Under the pieces are notes generated by a model that was not told the origin of the DNA, ran no database searches, and saw nothing but the letters and a program-made list of their open reading frames with translations. Source: Lithospermum erythrorhizon (lineage: Eukaryota > Streptophyta > Magnoliopsida > Boraginales > Boraginaceae). Taken from it: DNA of 64,000 nucleotides. Shown here piece after piece: positions 47,501 through 60,907 of the stretch. Numbering within the stretch: the stretch's first letter is position 1; each line of letters begins with the position of its first letter. Both the position numbers and the translations under genes were made by a program. The stretch covers positions 62,001 to 126,000 of the forward strand of contig JADFUC010000226.1 in assembly GCA_019722365.1 (NCBI GenBank). The letters run 5' to 3'.

Positions 47501-48926
47501 CTCCTAGTGAGTTAATATACCATCCTCATTAGGCTCAAGCTACTAAAGCGAGCTTGGCCTGATCTATAATGAAGTCGAGCCGAAATGGGCTTTCTGTGGT
47601 AGCTTTCACTAGCTCAATTCTTATATTATCAATATATATATGAATAAAAATTGTTAGGTTTTACTTGATTAAAATAATAATTATCTAATAGATTACAAGA
47701 ACTCTACTTAGATTATAAAAATAGTACTTAATCAAAGATTATGTACCTACACTCAAGCCATAAATATGACCTGAGGAACCTTCTAACAACCAACGCAGGC
47801 CAGTTTCTGCTAATAAATTCACACCAACGATTGATCAAAACCCTTACGCTTGGCTTTTACTGTAACAATTAAAAGGAAAACGAAACAACAAAGTTAAAAT
47901 AAACTATTTTTTTCCTGCTTTATGTGGTTGATTGAACTTCAAAGGAGAAGAGAGAAGCTATAATTCTCAACTTCAAAAAGCTAATATCGAAAGAATCGAC
48001 TATGGTAGGCCGAATTACTTATAGGCCAACACTTTGAGCCAAATAAAAAATCTCCTCAAATCCTATCATCTCCAAACGCCAAATTGCCTTAACCGAAGTC
48101 TCTAAAATCGGATTTTACCACGAACGTTTCCTTCCATGCTTCACTTGTATTACTCGAAGTTATAATCGTATTATAGTTTGATCTTTGTCGCATAAGCACT
48201 TGCGCTCGACACAAGAGTAATATATTAATTTATGTTAACCGAACATTATATTAATATATAGATTATGAGCGGACTCTAGTAAGCCATCATAACCCCTAAT
48301 GTTAATGCGAGTTAATCCTAATATGTCAATTGTCTAACAATCGAACATATATCTGAACTTATATTATTTGAATATAATTAAATGTAAGTAAATTGGTTGT
48401 ACAATCAAATTGTTCAACGGACATATTTATGAGATCTAATATCTCATATTTCCAACAAAAACTATTATAGCATTAACAATTTATGAAAGATTTATTTTAA
48501 AAAAACAATGTTTAACACACTTCTTATTGTAGTTTATCTATTTTAATATTTTATTTTGATTTTGTTAAGAAGTTTGAATATCATGTGCGCTAAGAGATGT
48601 ACAATTTTAATTTTCATGTTGAATCTATATTTATTATATCTTCAATTGAAATTGAATTATTTCATTCTTCTTCTTATCAAATAGTGATTAATGTCACTAA
48701 TATTTGATTTAGTAAACTATATTTTATTTATGATTCATCTTGATTGAATTTGAAGTTTGAAAAGATCTTGACAAACTGACCAAATGAGCCGGCTCGAGGC
48801 TCGGCTCATGCTCCTCTAGAGCTCCGTAAAACTAATTGGCCAGTTAGCTCGACTCTGCTGGAATAATTACCAAACGGACCTAAAATTTCTCGAGCTCGGA
48901 TTCGGTTAAGCTCATTTACAGCTCTA
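47500..48926. mobile_element. Second hAT-like relic, interrupted by a solo LTR
   Basis: The right end, read inward, is TAGAGCTGTAAATGAGC, a common hAT terminus, and GGCTCGAGGCTCGGCTCATG-type subterminal motifs lie at 48785-48905. On the left, GCGAGCTTGGCC and GTCGAGCCG occur at 47550-47585 but the terminus is not clear. The 806-bp LTR at 47652-48457 lies inside. The left boundary is approximate. Confidence 0.5.
47652..48457 (-). mobile_element. Solo LTR (copia-like) with TGTTAG...CCAACA ends
   Basis: Plus-strand ends are TGTTAGGTTTT and ATATTTCCAACA. On the minus strand it starts TGTTGGAAATATGAGATATT, a familiar opening of plant copia LTRs. The flanks are AAAAT (47647-47651) and AAAAC (48458-48462), a 5-bp target duplication with one mismatch. 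No internal sequence remains. Confidence 0.75.
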
Positions 48927-49344
48927 CCGACCACTATCATCGACCAAACTGAAGGTGAGGCTGCTTTTGCTAAATAGAGGCAAAATATGAACTCTCAACC
49001 TCGAATAATTGACCACATCAACTGATAGTCACAATTAAGGCTTCATGCAATCATGCTTTTCCCCTTGTAATCATGAGTTGATAGATTTCTATTTTAGGAT
49101 AGAAGAAGAAGATTGACAAGAGCTGGTAAGGTTTTTATTTTGGCATGTTATTCAAATGCTAGGAATACATCTTGTAGGTCTGCTACTCTGCTCTATATGT
49201 TAAGCGATGTAACAAATAGACATAGCACAAAAATAAACACATCCTGTAAGAACTTTATTCATTCTACACTGAAAAATCTCAAACAACCAGAATACCAAGA
49301 ATCCAAGATATGACTCAGGTCAATTTCACAGAACAATAGCTAGT
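48927..49344. other. Intergenic sequence and 3' flank of the reductase pseudogene
   Basis: No gene or repeat recognised apart from short AT-rich tracts. Confidence 0.35.
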
Positions 49345-50959
49345 TTATTTCTTTGGTAGTGGCGTATCGGAAAAATAAAATGAGGTCCTATATAGATTAT
49401 TGGAAATCGGTGGTCCTGCCACCTCATCGATTGGCACTGCATCGGAAAGCTCTTTTAGGTCGTCTTCTCCAAGCTTCACTTTCACAGAACCAATGTTATC
49501 ATGTAGGTTGCGAATCTTGGTAGTCCCTGCAAGTTCAATTTGGTCAAATCATATCAATGTTTTAACTCTACGATTGTATGTTTCTGAAAATTAGTTACAC
49601 ACGTTAGCCATCGTTTCGACTAGTGACTTACCAGGTATAGGTACAACATCATCCCCCTGATGAAGAACCCAAGCAACTGCAAGTTGAGCAGGAGTGCATC
49701 CATGCTTTTTTGCTAATGACTCAAGACGGAAATATATCTGCTTGTTCTTTTCAAAGTTCTCACCAGTAAACCTGGGGTGTACATTCTGATAATCCCAAAA
49801 GTTTCACAAGTATTAAAAGCAGAACATCATGTGATTATTTACCAGGGATCCTAAGAAAACTGAGCAAATTGCATACTTCAAAAAACATGGCATACCAAAT
49901 AACTATTTTGAGGGACACTTTCCACAATAGCTTTGCCTGCAAATATACTCCAATTCCAAGTTCCCTAATTATATTGAAAATGAACGAAGAAAAAATAAGT
50001 ATCTCATTGAATAAACAAGAAAAGGAGAAAAGAAAAAAGATCCCCAAAAAAATTCTTTCAATGAACTCTAGACCTGCAACAAGGAATTATTTCTTCTTCA
50101 ACGTCCCGAGTCCATAGGGAGAGTTCATTTTGAACAGCAGTAATAGGATCTACAGCATGTGCCCTTTTTATTGTATTTGCATTAGCTTCTGATAGTCCAA
50201 TGTATTTTATTTTACCTTCCTCAACTAACTTCTTAAGTTCAGTCATCTGCAAACACACAAAAGGTTACATTGCATCAGATTTATAATTTTATAATGTTGT
50301 CTCCTAGAAATCGATACAAACTTAGGAAAGTAAATTTACAGTTAATGATCAATCATAGGAGATCCAATGAGGTGAAAACAGGAAAACTAGAAGCACTCAC
50401 AGTTTCCTCAATTGGAACGGTTGTATCAATCCGGTGTATGTAATAAAGATCTATACAATCTACCCCAAGACACTTCAGGCTAGCCTCTCAACAGGACCGC
50501 ACATATTCTGGAGTACCCTTCATTATGACTTGTGTCGGTTCAATTTTGTAGCTAGCTGGATCTTCTCTCGAGGCAACTGCTTCATTGCCTACAAAATGTA
50601 TATATATACAGTTACATGTAGGAGGATATTCGATTAGTAATAAGCATTTTTGCAGGATATCTTATAATCTACCACTGTGAAATAGACTTATGAGCATGTA
50701 GTACTCGGATTAGCTATGACAATGCAACTTAATTTAACCGAAATTTAGGAATCCCACCGAACTTATAAATGGATGGTTAATGAATTACCTTTCCCGCCAA
50801 ATATTCATTAGCATGATCTGCTCCATAAACATCAGAGGTATCGAAAAATGTAACCCCTCCATGGAAAGCCTCCTTCATAATGGCGACTCCTTCATCCTCC
50901 GGTAGGGGATTGTTGTAGACTCCAGTCAGTCCCATACAACCGAAACCTAGTTTAGAAAC
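49345..50959 (-). pseudogene. Aldo-keto reductase (perakine reductase/AKR13-like) pseudogene
   Basis: The functional family are NADPH-dependent cytosolic aldo-keto reductases. Exons seen: 50789-50959 (VSKLGFGCMGLTGVYN; FFDTSDVYG with catalytic Asp and Tyr), 50401-50588 (KQLPREKIQLATK with catalytic Lys; [14 protein letters not shown] with catalytic His), 50074-50246 ([20 protein letters not shown]), part-exons around 49910-49964 (ELGIG; GKAIVESV-like), 49632-49785 (HPRFTGENFEKNK; QLAVAWVLHQGDD) and 49345-49526 (VKVKLGEDDLKELSDAVPI, ending LPKK). Most splice sites are still GT-AG. Lesions: a frameshift after the catalytic Lys, an in-frame TGA after YVRSC, deletion of the SPLGRGF region together with its intron, and no first exon upstream of 50959 (the expected 15-25 N-terminal residues). 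Confidence 0.88.
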
Positions 50960-52170
50960 CTGCATATACATTCGATGAATCAGGACATAGGAGGGTTCCA
51001 GGAACAAGCTAAATCGCTCCCTCTACCCGTTTTCAGTACGAGTATTTCACCTCAGCCAATCCCCAATAACAAATGTACAGATAAGTCATAGCATTGGATG
51101 CCGAATCAGACATCAAATTTGAATCTTTCATAACTATTTATAAACATCAAGCAGCACAATCCCAAGTTTGTTCATAGCTGCTCAAGCAGTTATTTAAAAC
51201 GTAAGATATTAAATGCTTGATTCACATGTTATGCGTATATGTAATTTTAACCGTAATTTTAACATAATTTTAACCGTAATTTTATCCATTTGGGTTCGGA
51301 GGAACCTTAGTGTTTAATCGTGTCGGTTCTAACTGGCGAGAATGGTTATAAATTCGAGACCACTCGTCGAAGTTTGGGTTAAACTTCCACTTTTCCGAAG
51401 TCTTTGCGGCGAGAAAGCGAGTTTTTATATTGTGTGGCCATTAAATTCTACAAGAATAAGTAAATAGACAAATAGAATCGATGTATCGTACTAAACATTT
51501 ACAAATAAATTGTAAAGTAAATCTTTTATCTTTAAATCTCCATGAAGCCTGTCTAGTATCGAAGGCCTTATTACAACCCAGATCTGAAGCATTATGTTCT
51601 GTTTGAATTGATTATAATAGTAGGTTATCGACCAATTATGTAAAAGCTACAATAAGCTAACGTATGCATTAAGCATCTTATTGAAGATGCTACGGCTTTT
51701 GCTGTCATAAACCGAAGCCAGGTTAAGCATCTGGAATTAAATAAAGTACTTGAATGATCACCATCTGAAAGCGTTAGTGGAAATCAAACTGACCTTGATG
51801 GATTTAATATCTAAGTCTTAGCTTGTAACTTTTGCCGTCGGTGTGTCCGGATATCTGACGATTCCTGACTTTAAAATTGACGATACGTTGCTTAAATTTT
51901 AGAATTGGTGAGATTATGATTCTTTGCTTTATTTTACCCATTACAATGTATACATGTCGAAACATATGTACAGCATGAAAAATAAAACAAATGTCTGCAA
52001 CGTTAGAGCGTATGATATGACCGCAGGCCTATTACATTTCAAAACTTGAAAACTAACATTTGGCCCACTATTACAATTTTAAATGTACGTACGGAATCTC
52101 CTTTGACTAGTCTTGGAATTCTGATTCAAATACACTAATCCAAGCAAACTGACGCGGCTTGTAGGAGAAA
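50960..52170. other. Intergenic sequence, upstream of the reductase pseudogene
   Basis: I searched the minus strand for a first exon ending in a K-L-G-x-Q-G-L-E-like motif and saw none. Near 51244-51288 AATTTTAACCGT repeats a few times. No gene. Confidence 0.4.
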
Positions 52171-52207
52171 CAAGAAATAAAATAAAATAAAATAAAATAA
52201 AATAATA
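52171..52207. repeat. (AAAAT)n microsatellite
   Basis: About seven consecutive AAAAT pentanucleotides. Confidence 0.9.
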
Positions 52208-54380
52208 TGACTCGAATGGTCGCGCCTCTGGTAATCTGATGCGCAGAATAGTCTTCGCCGTCGCTTTCAAGTTAGGACTCATGCTGATATATATGGGCAA
52301 AGCATTAAACAATAATCCACTTAATGTGCATATATTAAATGAAATGAAAATAATTTATTGTTCATAATTGACTAATTAATTACCCGTTATATTTCTGATT
52401 AATTAATAATTAGTAAATTTTAAATTTAAAATATGTTCACACATGATTAATGACAATTATTACAATAATTACTGACACCACTTAAATTATGGAATGAGTA
52501 CTTTGCAATGTTAACTCCCAAAATTTAAAAGTTATCATGAAAATATTTTCAAAAATTATCGAATAATGAAAATAATTTTGAAAATATAAATCAAATTTAA
52601 TGCCATTTCAAGATATATGTTGCCAAATCATCTTAATGGCGAAATTTACTCAGTCTAACATTTAAAACGAAATTAATAATTACCAAATAAATTTTACAAA
52701 CCAAAATTATAGCTCCGTTTGGGGTTTTTCTAAAAGCGGACGAAACTTCGCTGACCAAACCGCCCGACCTCCGACTGCCAAATAAACACGCGGCCGGTCA
52801 CGATGGTCTGACCAATGACTAAATTGAGCAAACGTCCAATTCGGCCGTTGAAGTTAGCGTCGATTTTTGTGTTCGGTTTTCGGTTTTCACCGGATTAATT
52901 ACCAACTTTTGGCAAAACAGTTGGGCTCTAAAAATTAAAAAAATTCTGGGATTTTTCTTGAACATCAACAATATCATTATTGAACGCTTCAGAGTGGTAA
53001 GTTAATAAAAACACTTCCCAGTTCGATTAAACCCAAAACGATCCATTCAACGAATTTTTTGATGTTAAAAAATTCAAAATTAAAAGAAACAAATGGCATA
53101 AACCTCAAGGTCAGAACACTGTTTGCCAATTTAAAATGTTTTAAATTTCAAGCCTCATTAATAAGGTGAAATGATTTCTACCTCAAATTAAAATGCAAAT
53201 TCAATCATTTTAAATCCACTTTCATTTCTTTAAAATAAACTTCAAATCAATTAAAAATCAATACATGAAGTGATGATTCAGCCATGTGAAACATATATTA
53301 AAATGGAGTTGATTTTTTTCATAAACCATATATTAAATTAATTGAATATGAAATCATGAAATAATCAAAATTCAACTAACTATCAAGCTAAGTACTGATG
53401 AGCTAGATAAAATAAAATTTGAAGCTTGAGTGGGCTCAGGGCCAATTTAAAGATCTAGTAGTTTAATCGTGATGGCACCGTTCTGCATTGGGTTCATAAG
53501 TCGTGTAAAATTGACATAAATGACCATGATAAGAGTTCTTACATTTCAGCAGGCGGATTGGACGATTCCCGCGTGGTGCCTCCCGGTGAAGCCTCGAGAT
53601 CCTCTCGATGCCCCATTCAGCCTGAGCGGGTAATAATGCCAGATTGCGGCAGAGAGGAGATGAGCCAGAGGCATTTCTTGCAGGATTTTGTGATGAAATG
53701 TGAATTGGAAGATTCTAGAGGAGGCTATTTTTCTTTTGAGAGGGTGGAGGTTTGTCTTGATTCTTGCTTAACCATGAAAGCCTAATCCCTCTTTTTTTCA
53801 AATACAAGTCCCAAAATTCATAGTTAAAGCAACACAAATTCCAGAAATGGGTTAACTCCGATTCAGCATTCAGGCCATTAATGAACTTTAATTAAATACA
53901 GCCGGTTACACTAGTGAATTTTCTATTTTAGTAGCAAAGTCAATTTAAAATACAGCGAGTCCTTGCTCGAATGAGCTTTATCAAGTTATTCGCCGATCTG
54001 ATTCTTGGTGGTTAAGCACAAAGTTAACCCAATTGATGTTCATATTTTCTCCATTTGACTAATATACCAATATTGAAATACATTTCTCAATATACAAGTC
54101 TCGTTTAATTTCATTTTCAACGGAAATATTATTCGAATATCATTGTATGTGTGACCTTAGGCTCGGATAATATTAAGTTGTATAAGCCAATAATAATTGA
54201 CCAATTGCTATTATATAGTTATCGATAGATCTAGTAAGCTCATAACCCTTAAGTGCTTGAGGAGCACACTAGTAATATACCATACTAAAATTGTTCTTCA
54301 GTTTGATGTGCATTTAACCAACCGGTAAATGAATGAAATCACTGATTAGCCATGACGGGCACAATAAAGGGAATCGATTC
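52208..54380. other. Unassigned sequence, possibly including decayed copia 3' end
   Basis: No convincing gene. A GC-richer patch at 52715-52900 and a 75-codon frame at 53558-53785 (with SRGGYFSFERVEV) match nothing I recognise. The right part adjoins the minus-strand copia relic and may hold its RNase H and 3' LTR, but I could not find their landmarks. Confidence 0.3.
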
Positions 54381-54399
54381 TCGTGATTTCAAAATACGG

Positions 54400-57300
54400 T
54401 TGTCTCGGCTTTATGTAGTGGAGCGAATTTGGAGGAATGATTAGTCATGCCGAGATCTCTCAAGGGACTTTGTCAATATATGCTTTTCAGATAATCCTAG
54501 GAGTCCATGTGATCTATCCTGGAATATTTCTATCCGATCACGCTGGAAGCCTGCATACATATCTTTCATTTCAAAAGTTCTTTGGGAGATAAGAAATCGC
54601 AGATTTCACGGCAATAACTTTTAAGCTACTAGCCAATAAAATGTCATCAACATACAAAATCAAAAATGAACTTACTCCCATTGAACGAGGTATATACAAA
54701 GAGGTCAACTATATTTTCATTGAAGCGAAACCCGATAGCGATTCATGAAATTTTAGATACCCGTTATTCGGGAGGCTTGTTTGAGCCCATAAATTGATTT
54801 ATTAAGTTTGCGGACCATGTCTTGCATCCTTGATTATAAACGCCCGAGGTTAGCGCGTATAGACTTCTTAGCACCAATCTCCATTTGGCGGTTTTCACAT
54901 CCATTGATGCAACTCGAGATCATAATGAGCTACTAATGCATGATAATTCTAAGAATCTTTCCTAAAGAAAGCAGGAGCGAAATCTCATAATGATGCCTTC
55001 TTTACGATGAAAACCTTTGAAAACAAGTACGTCTTTATATCGTTCCATTTTTCCAAATGAAATTCGCGTTTGGTTTGAAAACCCATTCTAAACCGGCTAA
55101 CTTTTTGCACAGGAGGCTTGATTGAGCAGTTCAACGATTATTTTCCGCGATTTTAATTCATCATTCATAGCATCAAACCATTTATTAGAATTAACATGAT
55201 TCATGAAGCGTGAATAAAAAATCGGATCATAGTCCTTAGTTCTATTAGATAAAGCAAGTAATGTCATGAATAACGGTGCTTTTCTCTTTTAGAGATTGTC
55301 TTAATCAAGTTCGCATGGTGCTTGATAACATTACGATCGTTGATAATCTCATTTATGGTGTTGGTGATCATTTATGGGATTTGCCCTCGCCATTAATGTG
55401 TTCATCAATGGGTGAGTTTCGTTCTCGAATAGAGGGTAAAGGAATAGGTGCCCTTATTTCTGAATGACCCGACTAACGTTGTTTAGTCTTTCAGTTCACG
55501 TTCGTTAGAATACGGCATTTCGGTTTCAACAATTCTCGTACTATGGTTAGGACAATAAAACCTATCCTTTGGATTTTCGGGATAACCAATAAAGTAACCA
55601 GCCGGTCTTGAAATCAATTTTTTTCATGTGGATTATGTAAATTTCTAGCTTGGTGGACACCCCCAAAATTTGAAGATGTCTTAAGCTTCAGGTTTCATAA
55701 CCAGCTTCGAAAGGAGTCTTAGGAGCGACCTTACTTGGAACTTCTTGAAATATAAGCGGTTGTTCGTAATGCATCCATCGCAAGGATCACAGGTAAGTTC
55801 GCATGACTGCATCATGGATCAACCATTTCCACTATATGCGATTATTGCCTTCAGTACACACCGTTACGCCATGGAATCCGGCGTTGTGTATTGAGCAACG
55901 ATCCCAAGTTTTGGAGGTTTAGCAAGGTCGGAGTCTGGTAATCTTTTGTTTATACCCCAACCCATAAAATTCACCGCTACATACGACCTAATAATTTTGC
56001 TTTCTTTCTAATTGTCTTTCGACATTGTGAATATTTTTACAAATCCATTTGGTGAGATTTGTCATGCAATAGATAAAGACCAGCAATAACGTGAATAATC
56101 TGTGGATAAAAGTGATGAAGTATTTTCGCCTCCAAAGTTGGAACTTCAGGTCCACAAATATTTGTATAACATTATTTCGAAGGCCTTGCTGTGGCCCGTT
56201 CTTTGTATTTTTGTAGTTTTCCTTTAGCCACAATGTACATGATGTAATGTTAGTAAAATCAATGTCGGAGGACACCATCGCTACTAATCATTTGATTCTT
56301 TCACACTAGATATAGCTGGTTTTTATACCAGAAGTATAGTCTTTTATAGATGACTGCTTTGTTTCGTTTGTTATGCAAAGTGACATAGGTTAGGCATCTT
56401 GAGGTTTGAGATGAATTTTATAAAGTCCATCAATTAAAATTCGGAACCAACCAAGTAAGAATTTTTTAAACAAATTGAAATTTCATTGCCAATTCAAATG
56501 AGTATCTAAACATCAAGCATGTACAGTCAAATTCTGCTAGAAATAGGCGATTTACATAAAGGGACAACATAAGTCCGACCGATGCTTGCTTACTAAAGTA
56601 AAGGCCGAAAAGTACTGCTTGACTTCAAGTGAGGAGCTTTGTCGTTATTTTCCATGAAAATGAAATCCTCACTTGGGTTTATGGTTTGGATCGTAATGAA
56701 TCCCTGCGTAGAATTGAAACATGAACATTAACACGATGTCAATCCACAGTAGAAGAAGAGCATCGGTAAAAGTTGATTAAAATGACTTACGAAACCATTA
56801 GGGGTTACCTTTCTTCGAGCCATTCTTTATGCTTGCTGATCTACTGAAATGTCCGGGTTTCTTGCAATTTTGCAAACTTCCGCCTTTTTCTTAACGTGTG
56901 ATGAACAGCCATCATCCCCGGTTTGGGTGCTACAGGTATGGGTTGAAATTCTTTTTCGATTAGTTTTCCATTCCTTGAATTGAAATGAGCAACACCAAAA
57001 GCACTACGGACTTGCACTTGACTCCTCTTGAACCAATTTATTAGTCAATTCATTAAGACTCCACTTTTTCCTTAACTAATTGTTATAATGAATTTTGAAT
57101 GGTTCGTAATAAGGGAGAGTAAGCTAGTTAGTATGGCCCCGGACAGAAAAGCATCATCCATAGTTAAGCCCAACTCCTTAAGTTTGGCAGCAAGGTCAAT
57201 CATTTCGATGAGATGGCTTCGTTGACCGAGAACCATCGAACTTCTTGGATTCTGAATCTGTCGTAAAGTTTCCGACAAGGGATTTTGTGATCTTGAACAC

Positions 57301-57600
57301 TACGACCTTTGATGGCTTGCAAATATTCTTTTTACACTCACGGTTTTTAAGAGGCTTTGATGTTGGTATTGATCAACATTCGCAAAACATAATGCTTAAC
57401 TTTGACTAGATCGTTCACGTCGAATGACGTTGTTATCTCTCGAGGTACTTTCTTGATGAAAGTGGAAGCCCGGGTTGTTCGTATGAAGAGCCATGTCCAA
57501 TTCAAGTAGTCCCAAGGAAAACTCAACTTGCTCTTTCCATTATGAGAAGTTGGTTCCATTGAGTTTGATAATGGATGCGGCCCGAATTTGAGGCAGGTTT
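54400..57600 (-). pseudogene. Ty1-copia retrotransposon relic, gag to reverse transcriptase
   Basis: Minus-strand fragments in the correct order. Gag (about 57600-57070) shows SIIKLNGTNFS, SINTNIKAS-like and LAAKLKELGLTMDDAFL. A zinc-knuckle-like area lies near 56850. The C-terminal integrase/linker has ILKFWGCPPS-like sequence (about 55640-55690) and a GWLLYWLSRKSKG-type run (about 55570-55610). Reverse transcriptase has LYVDDILLAS (codons for YVDD at 54643-54654) followed by FEMKDMYAGFQRD (about 54530-54570). Stops and shifts occur throughout. The UBN2-type gag and gene order identify Ty1-copia. The LTR on the right may begin TGTAATGTAGAG near 57611. Confidence 0.75.
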
Positions 57601-57610
57601 GAAGGTAGAT

Positions 57611-59330
57611 TAACTGTAATGTAGAGATAAAAGGATTTAGGCTTAAAATAACACATATAATAATTTTAATATATAACCAACATAATTAAAGGTACTCCTG
57701 TGGGTAGTGACCTCAAATTATATACATGATGTCATTTGATATCATAGATCCAAAATTATAGTTGGTGTATTAATTGAATAAATTTCTTAAGTATTGTTCA
57801 AATAGATAATAGAATTTACGTATGGACAGAAATAGATCAAATATTTGACCAATATGAATGATTCACATAAAATAGTATATTAAAACCCAGTATTCTAGTA
57901 TCATTTAAAGTGTTAATACATAAGAAAAAAAACTCCAAGACGGTGAAATAAGAACAGTATGAAATCTAGCAGAACCTAGTGATGACGACCTTAATTCTTA
58001 ATGTCTTATCATGAAGGAAGATAAGACTAAAATTAAATATGATTCAACATAAAATAATGATCAAGGTACAATAAACGTAAACATAAATGTCACACAATAC
58101 ACAAATATTGCCTGGTTTGTAACGTACATAATCAAAAATAGTCATAATTAAAGGAACACTACTGGAAGAGAAACTACTGCATGCCATTTTTTTTTTGGTA
58201 ATATCTCAAATCATATGCATACGTAATAAGGATTTGATAATGAAAAATCAACCAGTAGTTCTGAAAGGATAATGATCTTGATATATAAGTAATTAAGAAC
58301 ATTCTTGGTCATAAACTGAACTCGATAATATTGATAAAATTTACATGATCTATAGTATATTATGGCATATAGGCAATGAAAATTATTGGCATTATATCTT
58401 GATATAAACGAAAGTTGTCAATGGATAACTAATATATACTACTCCAAGTCAAATAGAAATAACATAACTTCATATTCAATAATTCTTCATACGGTTAGAA
58501 ATGACTGATAACAGCAATATTGAGCACTAATCGCCCAGAAATGTAACTCGTGCAGTAGATGAATTCCGAATTGAATAAACATTACATAAATAGATGCTCA
58601 AAAGGTAGTGCCAAACCACTAGCCATATTTTATATACCTTATAGTTTAGAAATTTTAATGTAAATAGTCAATATCTATACACAACAGTAAGGTAAAGTAG
58701 TAAAGCGAATAATCAAACTTCATATTATGCTTAACATATTCATATGGGATAATGTGCATTCGCTGATCACGGGCACAGAATACCATATATTAAATGATTG
58801 TTTAAGCGTAACGTAATGCGAAATCTTCATTCGTGATTATCACATATATGTAATTTTAACACATAATTGGATTGATGACATACAAACCGTTAAGTGAATA
58901 GGATATTCACAGAAGAGATTATTGAAGCCAAAATTACTTCAATTGAGAAAGAAGATTTCCTTTCCTCTTATACATAAATTCTTTTGAATATGTGTTTGAT
59001 AATGGTTTTGCATACATTAGATGGAGAATGGTATGCATATATATAGGTAGATGGAAGACATTTCAACTCCTCATCATCATACTTGAATTACTTAGTAATT
59101 AATTTAAGATTTGTAATTAAGTAACGGTTTTGCAATATTAATATGATAATAAACATCCTACTAATGACCATACTAATGAGGAAGAATATTGAAGAATATT
59201 CTTACAAGTCATAAAATTAGCAAAGATCTCATATATGTGACTAGATACATATTCATTTCGATTTCAATTCGGATTCCATAACTCAAACAAACACTCTGAG
59301 CTTCAACACTGGAATGACTGGAAACTCCCT
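57611..59330 (-). other. Probable 5' LTR and leader of the minus-strand copia relic
   Basis: It lies just upstream (on the minus strand) of gag, begins TGTAATGTAGAG, is AT-rich and non-coding, and holds CTATATATATGC (near 59040), a fit for an LTR TATA box. The outer boundary and target duplication were not found, so its extent is a guess. Confidence 0.3.
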
Positions 59331-60907
59331 CCAACTACATTTTTCTACATCTTGATCCAAAATATGGAGGTCTCATTAAGTGAAAATATACCAGAAAAAG
59401 CTAAATTAGACCGTACTATTCAAAGCATACAAGTATTCAGACAAGCTCAGATATTTGAACAACTAGGGGCGTGGGGGCGGCGCTTGCCCCTTTTTTTAAA
59501 AATATATTATTTATATTAATTATTTTTAAAAACATAATCATTTTTCCAAAATTAAGTTGTTCGCCTTCTAAATCTTTTACTATTTTTCTTTTTCTTGTTT
59601 CCTTTATCACAATCTTAACGTCTAGTCGGATCAACGAACAAATCTTATGATTTCAATCTTTCATACATTAAATTTGAAAGGTTAAATTTAAATATAGACA
59701 CGTAAGGCTAAGGAAAATATTTGAATAGATACTAAACTTTTCAATCTTTCAAACTAGACGTCTAAAAGCAATTTTTGACACAGACCACGAAAAAACATAT
59801 TTTTGCACCTAAACTTCACTATAACAGGTAAATTTAAAGGCAAAACAAATATTTTATATATATTACACTGTATAAGTCATTTTTTAAATAACAATGATCA
59901 ATATTTAATAAATTTAATAAGTTTTGGTAGTTAAAAAAAAATCGTCTTGGCCTTCACTTAAAAGCCCAAACAAGTTTGACGCCGAGTCCTTGTGTTCTAG
60001 TTTGACTTAACAGCATCTTGTTGTCTCTGCCATTTTGTTTGTACTTTGATTTTAGGATTTTTGGCCGAGACCCCCTGAATTATGATTTAATTTATTATGT
60101 GGTCCATGAGCTATTTAATTTTCTAAGCGCCCCCGCATCTTATGGTGGGCGGCCCCACATGCTATTTTAATTATGCAAGCACGACCCTTTTCTAACAATT
60201 TTCGCTCTGATATAGTGAAATGACTATATTATACTTAAAATACACATTGAAATAGCTACGTCGCGATGGAAATATTATTTTGTCTCAGCAAGTGCTAGGG
60301 ACATACTAAAGTATAGGACTAAAATACCCCAGGCCACTTTCTTCCTTAACCGCCTTGCATGCCACTACTTTACTTTCAAATCCACAGGCCCATGCAGCTA
60401 TATAGTCTCATACGGCTCGGCGAGCACAAAAGCCAAACAAGGGAGCGATATAATCATTATTTTCTACAATGAGAAAAGAATCCTTATATCTTGAATAATG
60501 CGATAAATTTGACTAATTTTGAATGCTAAGTTATGCCCCTCATATCAAAATATTTAATAAGAGAGACATACATATATAGTGAGGGCCAGTATCTAGATAA
60601 GCCAAGAATACGGGTTTATGATTTGAGAGAAATACATAATACATATTTGGACCACAATCAAGTATTAGAATTCCATGAAAGACAAAATCGATAAGAACTT
60701 CATATGCTAGGACAGATAGAGTTTGATGTATATGAAGCCAGTTTGTTTAGTATTTTAATTTTCAAATTTTCTTAAGTATGATGAATAAGCTTAAGCTCTT
60801 GTATGTGGAAGTTTGTTTCCTGCCTAAGACAATCACTAATAGGGGTGGCCATAGCATAACGTTACCGTAAATGCATGATACATTAGTACAACTTTCCACG
60901 TCTTTTA
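59331..60907. other. Intergenic sequence, and probably an unrecognised 5' LTR at its right end
   Basis: No gene. A TA-rich segment with GCGTGGGGGCGGCGCTTGCC (near 59470) reads as KKGASAAPTPL on the minus strand but has no domain. Because a primer-binding site starts at 60908, the last few hundred bases should be a copia 5' LTR, though its TG start and CA end are not clear. Confidence 0.35.

Noticed and set aside
53558..53785. 75-codon frame as a small gene
   Set aside because: No recognisable motif, no promoter or neighbour evidence, and the surrounding DNA is decayed transposon-like sequence.
59437..59634. Minus-strand frame with KKGASAAPTPL as a zinc-finger/hAT protein piece
   Set aside because: Only a short low-complexity match; no domain or element ends support it.
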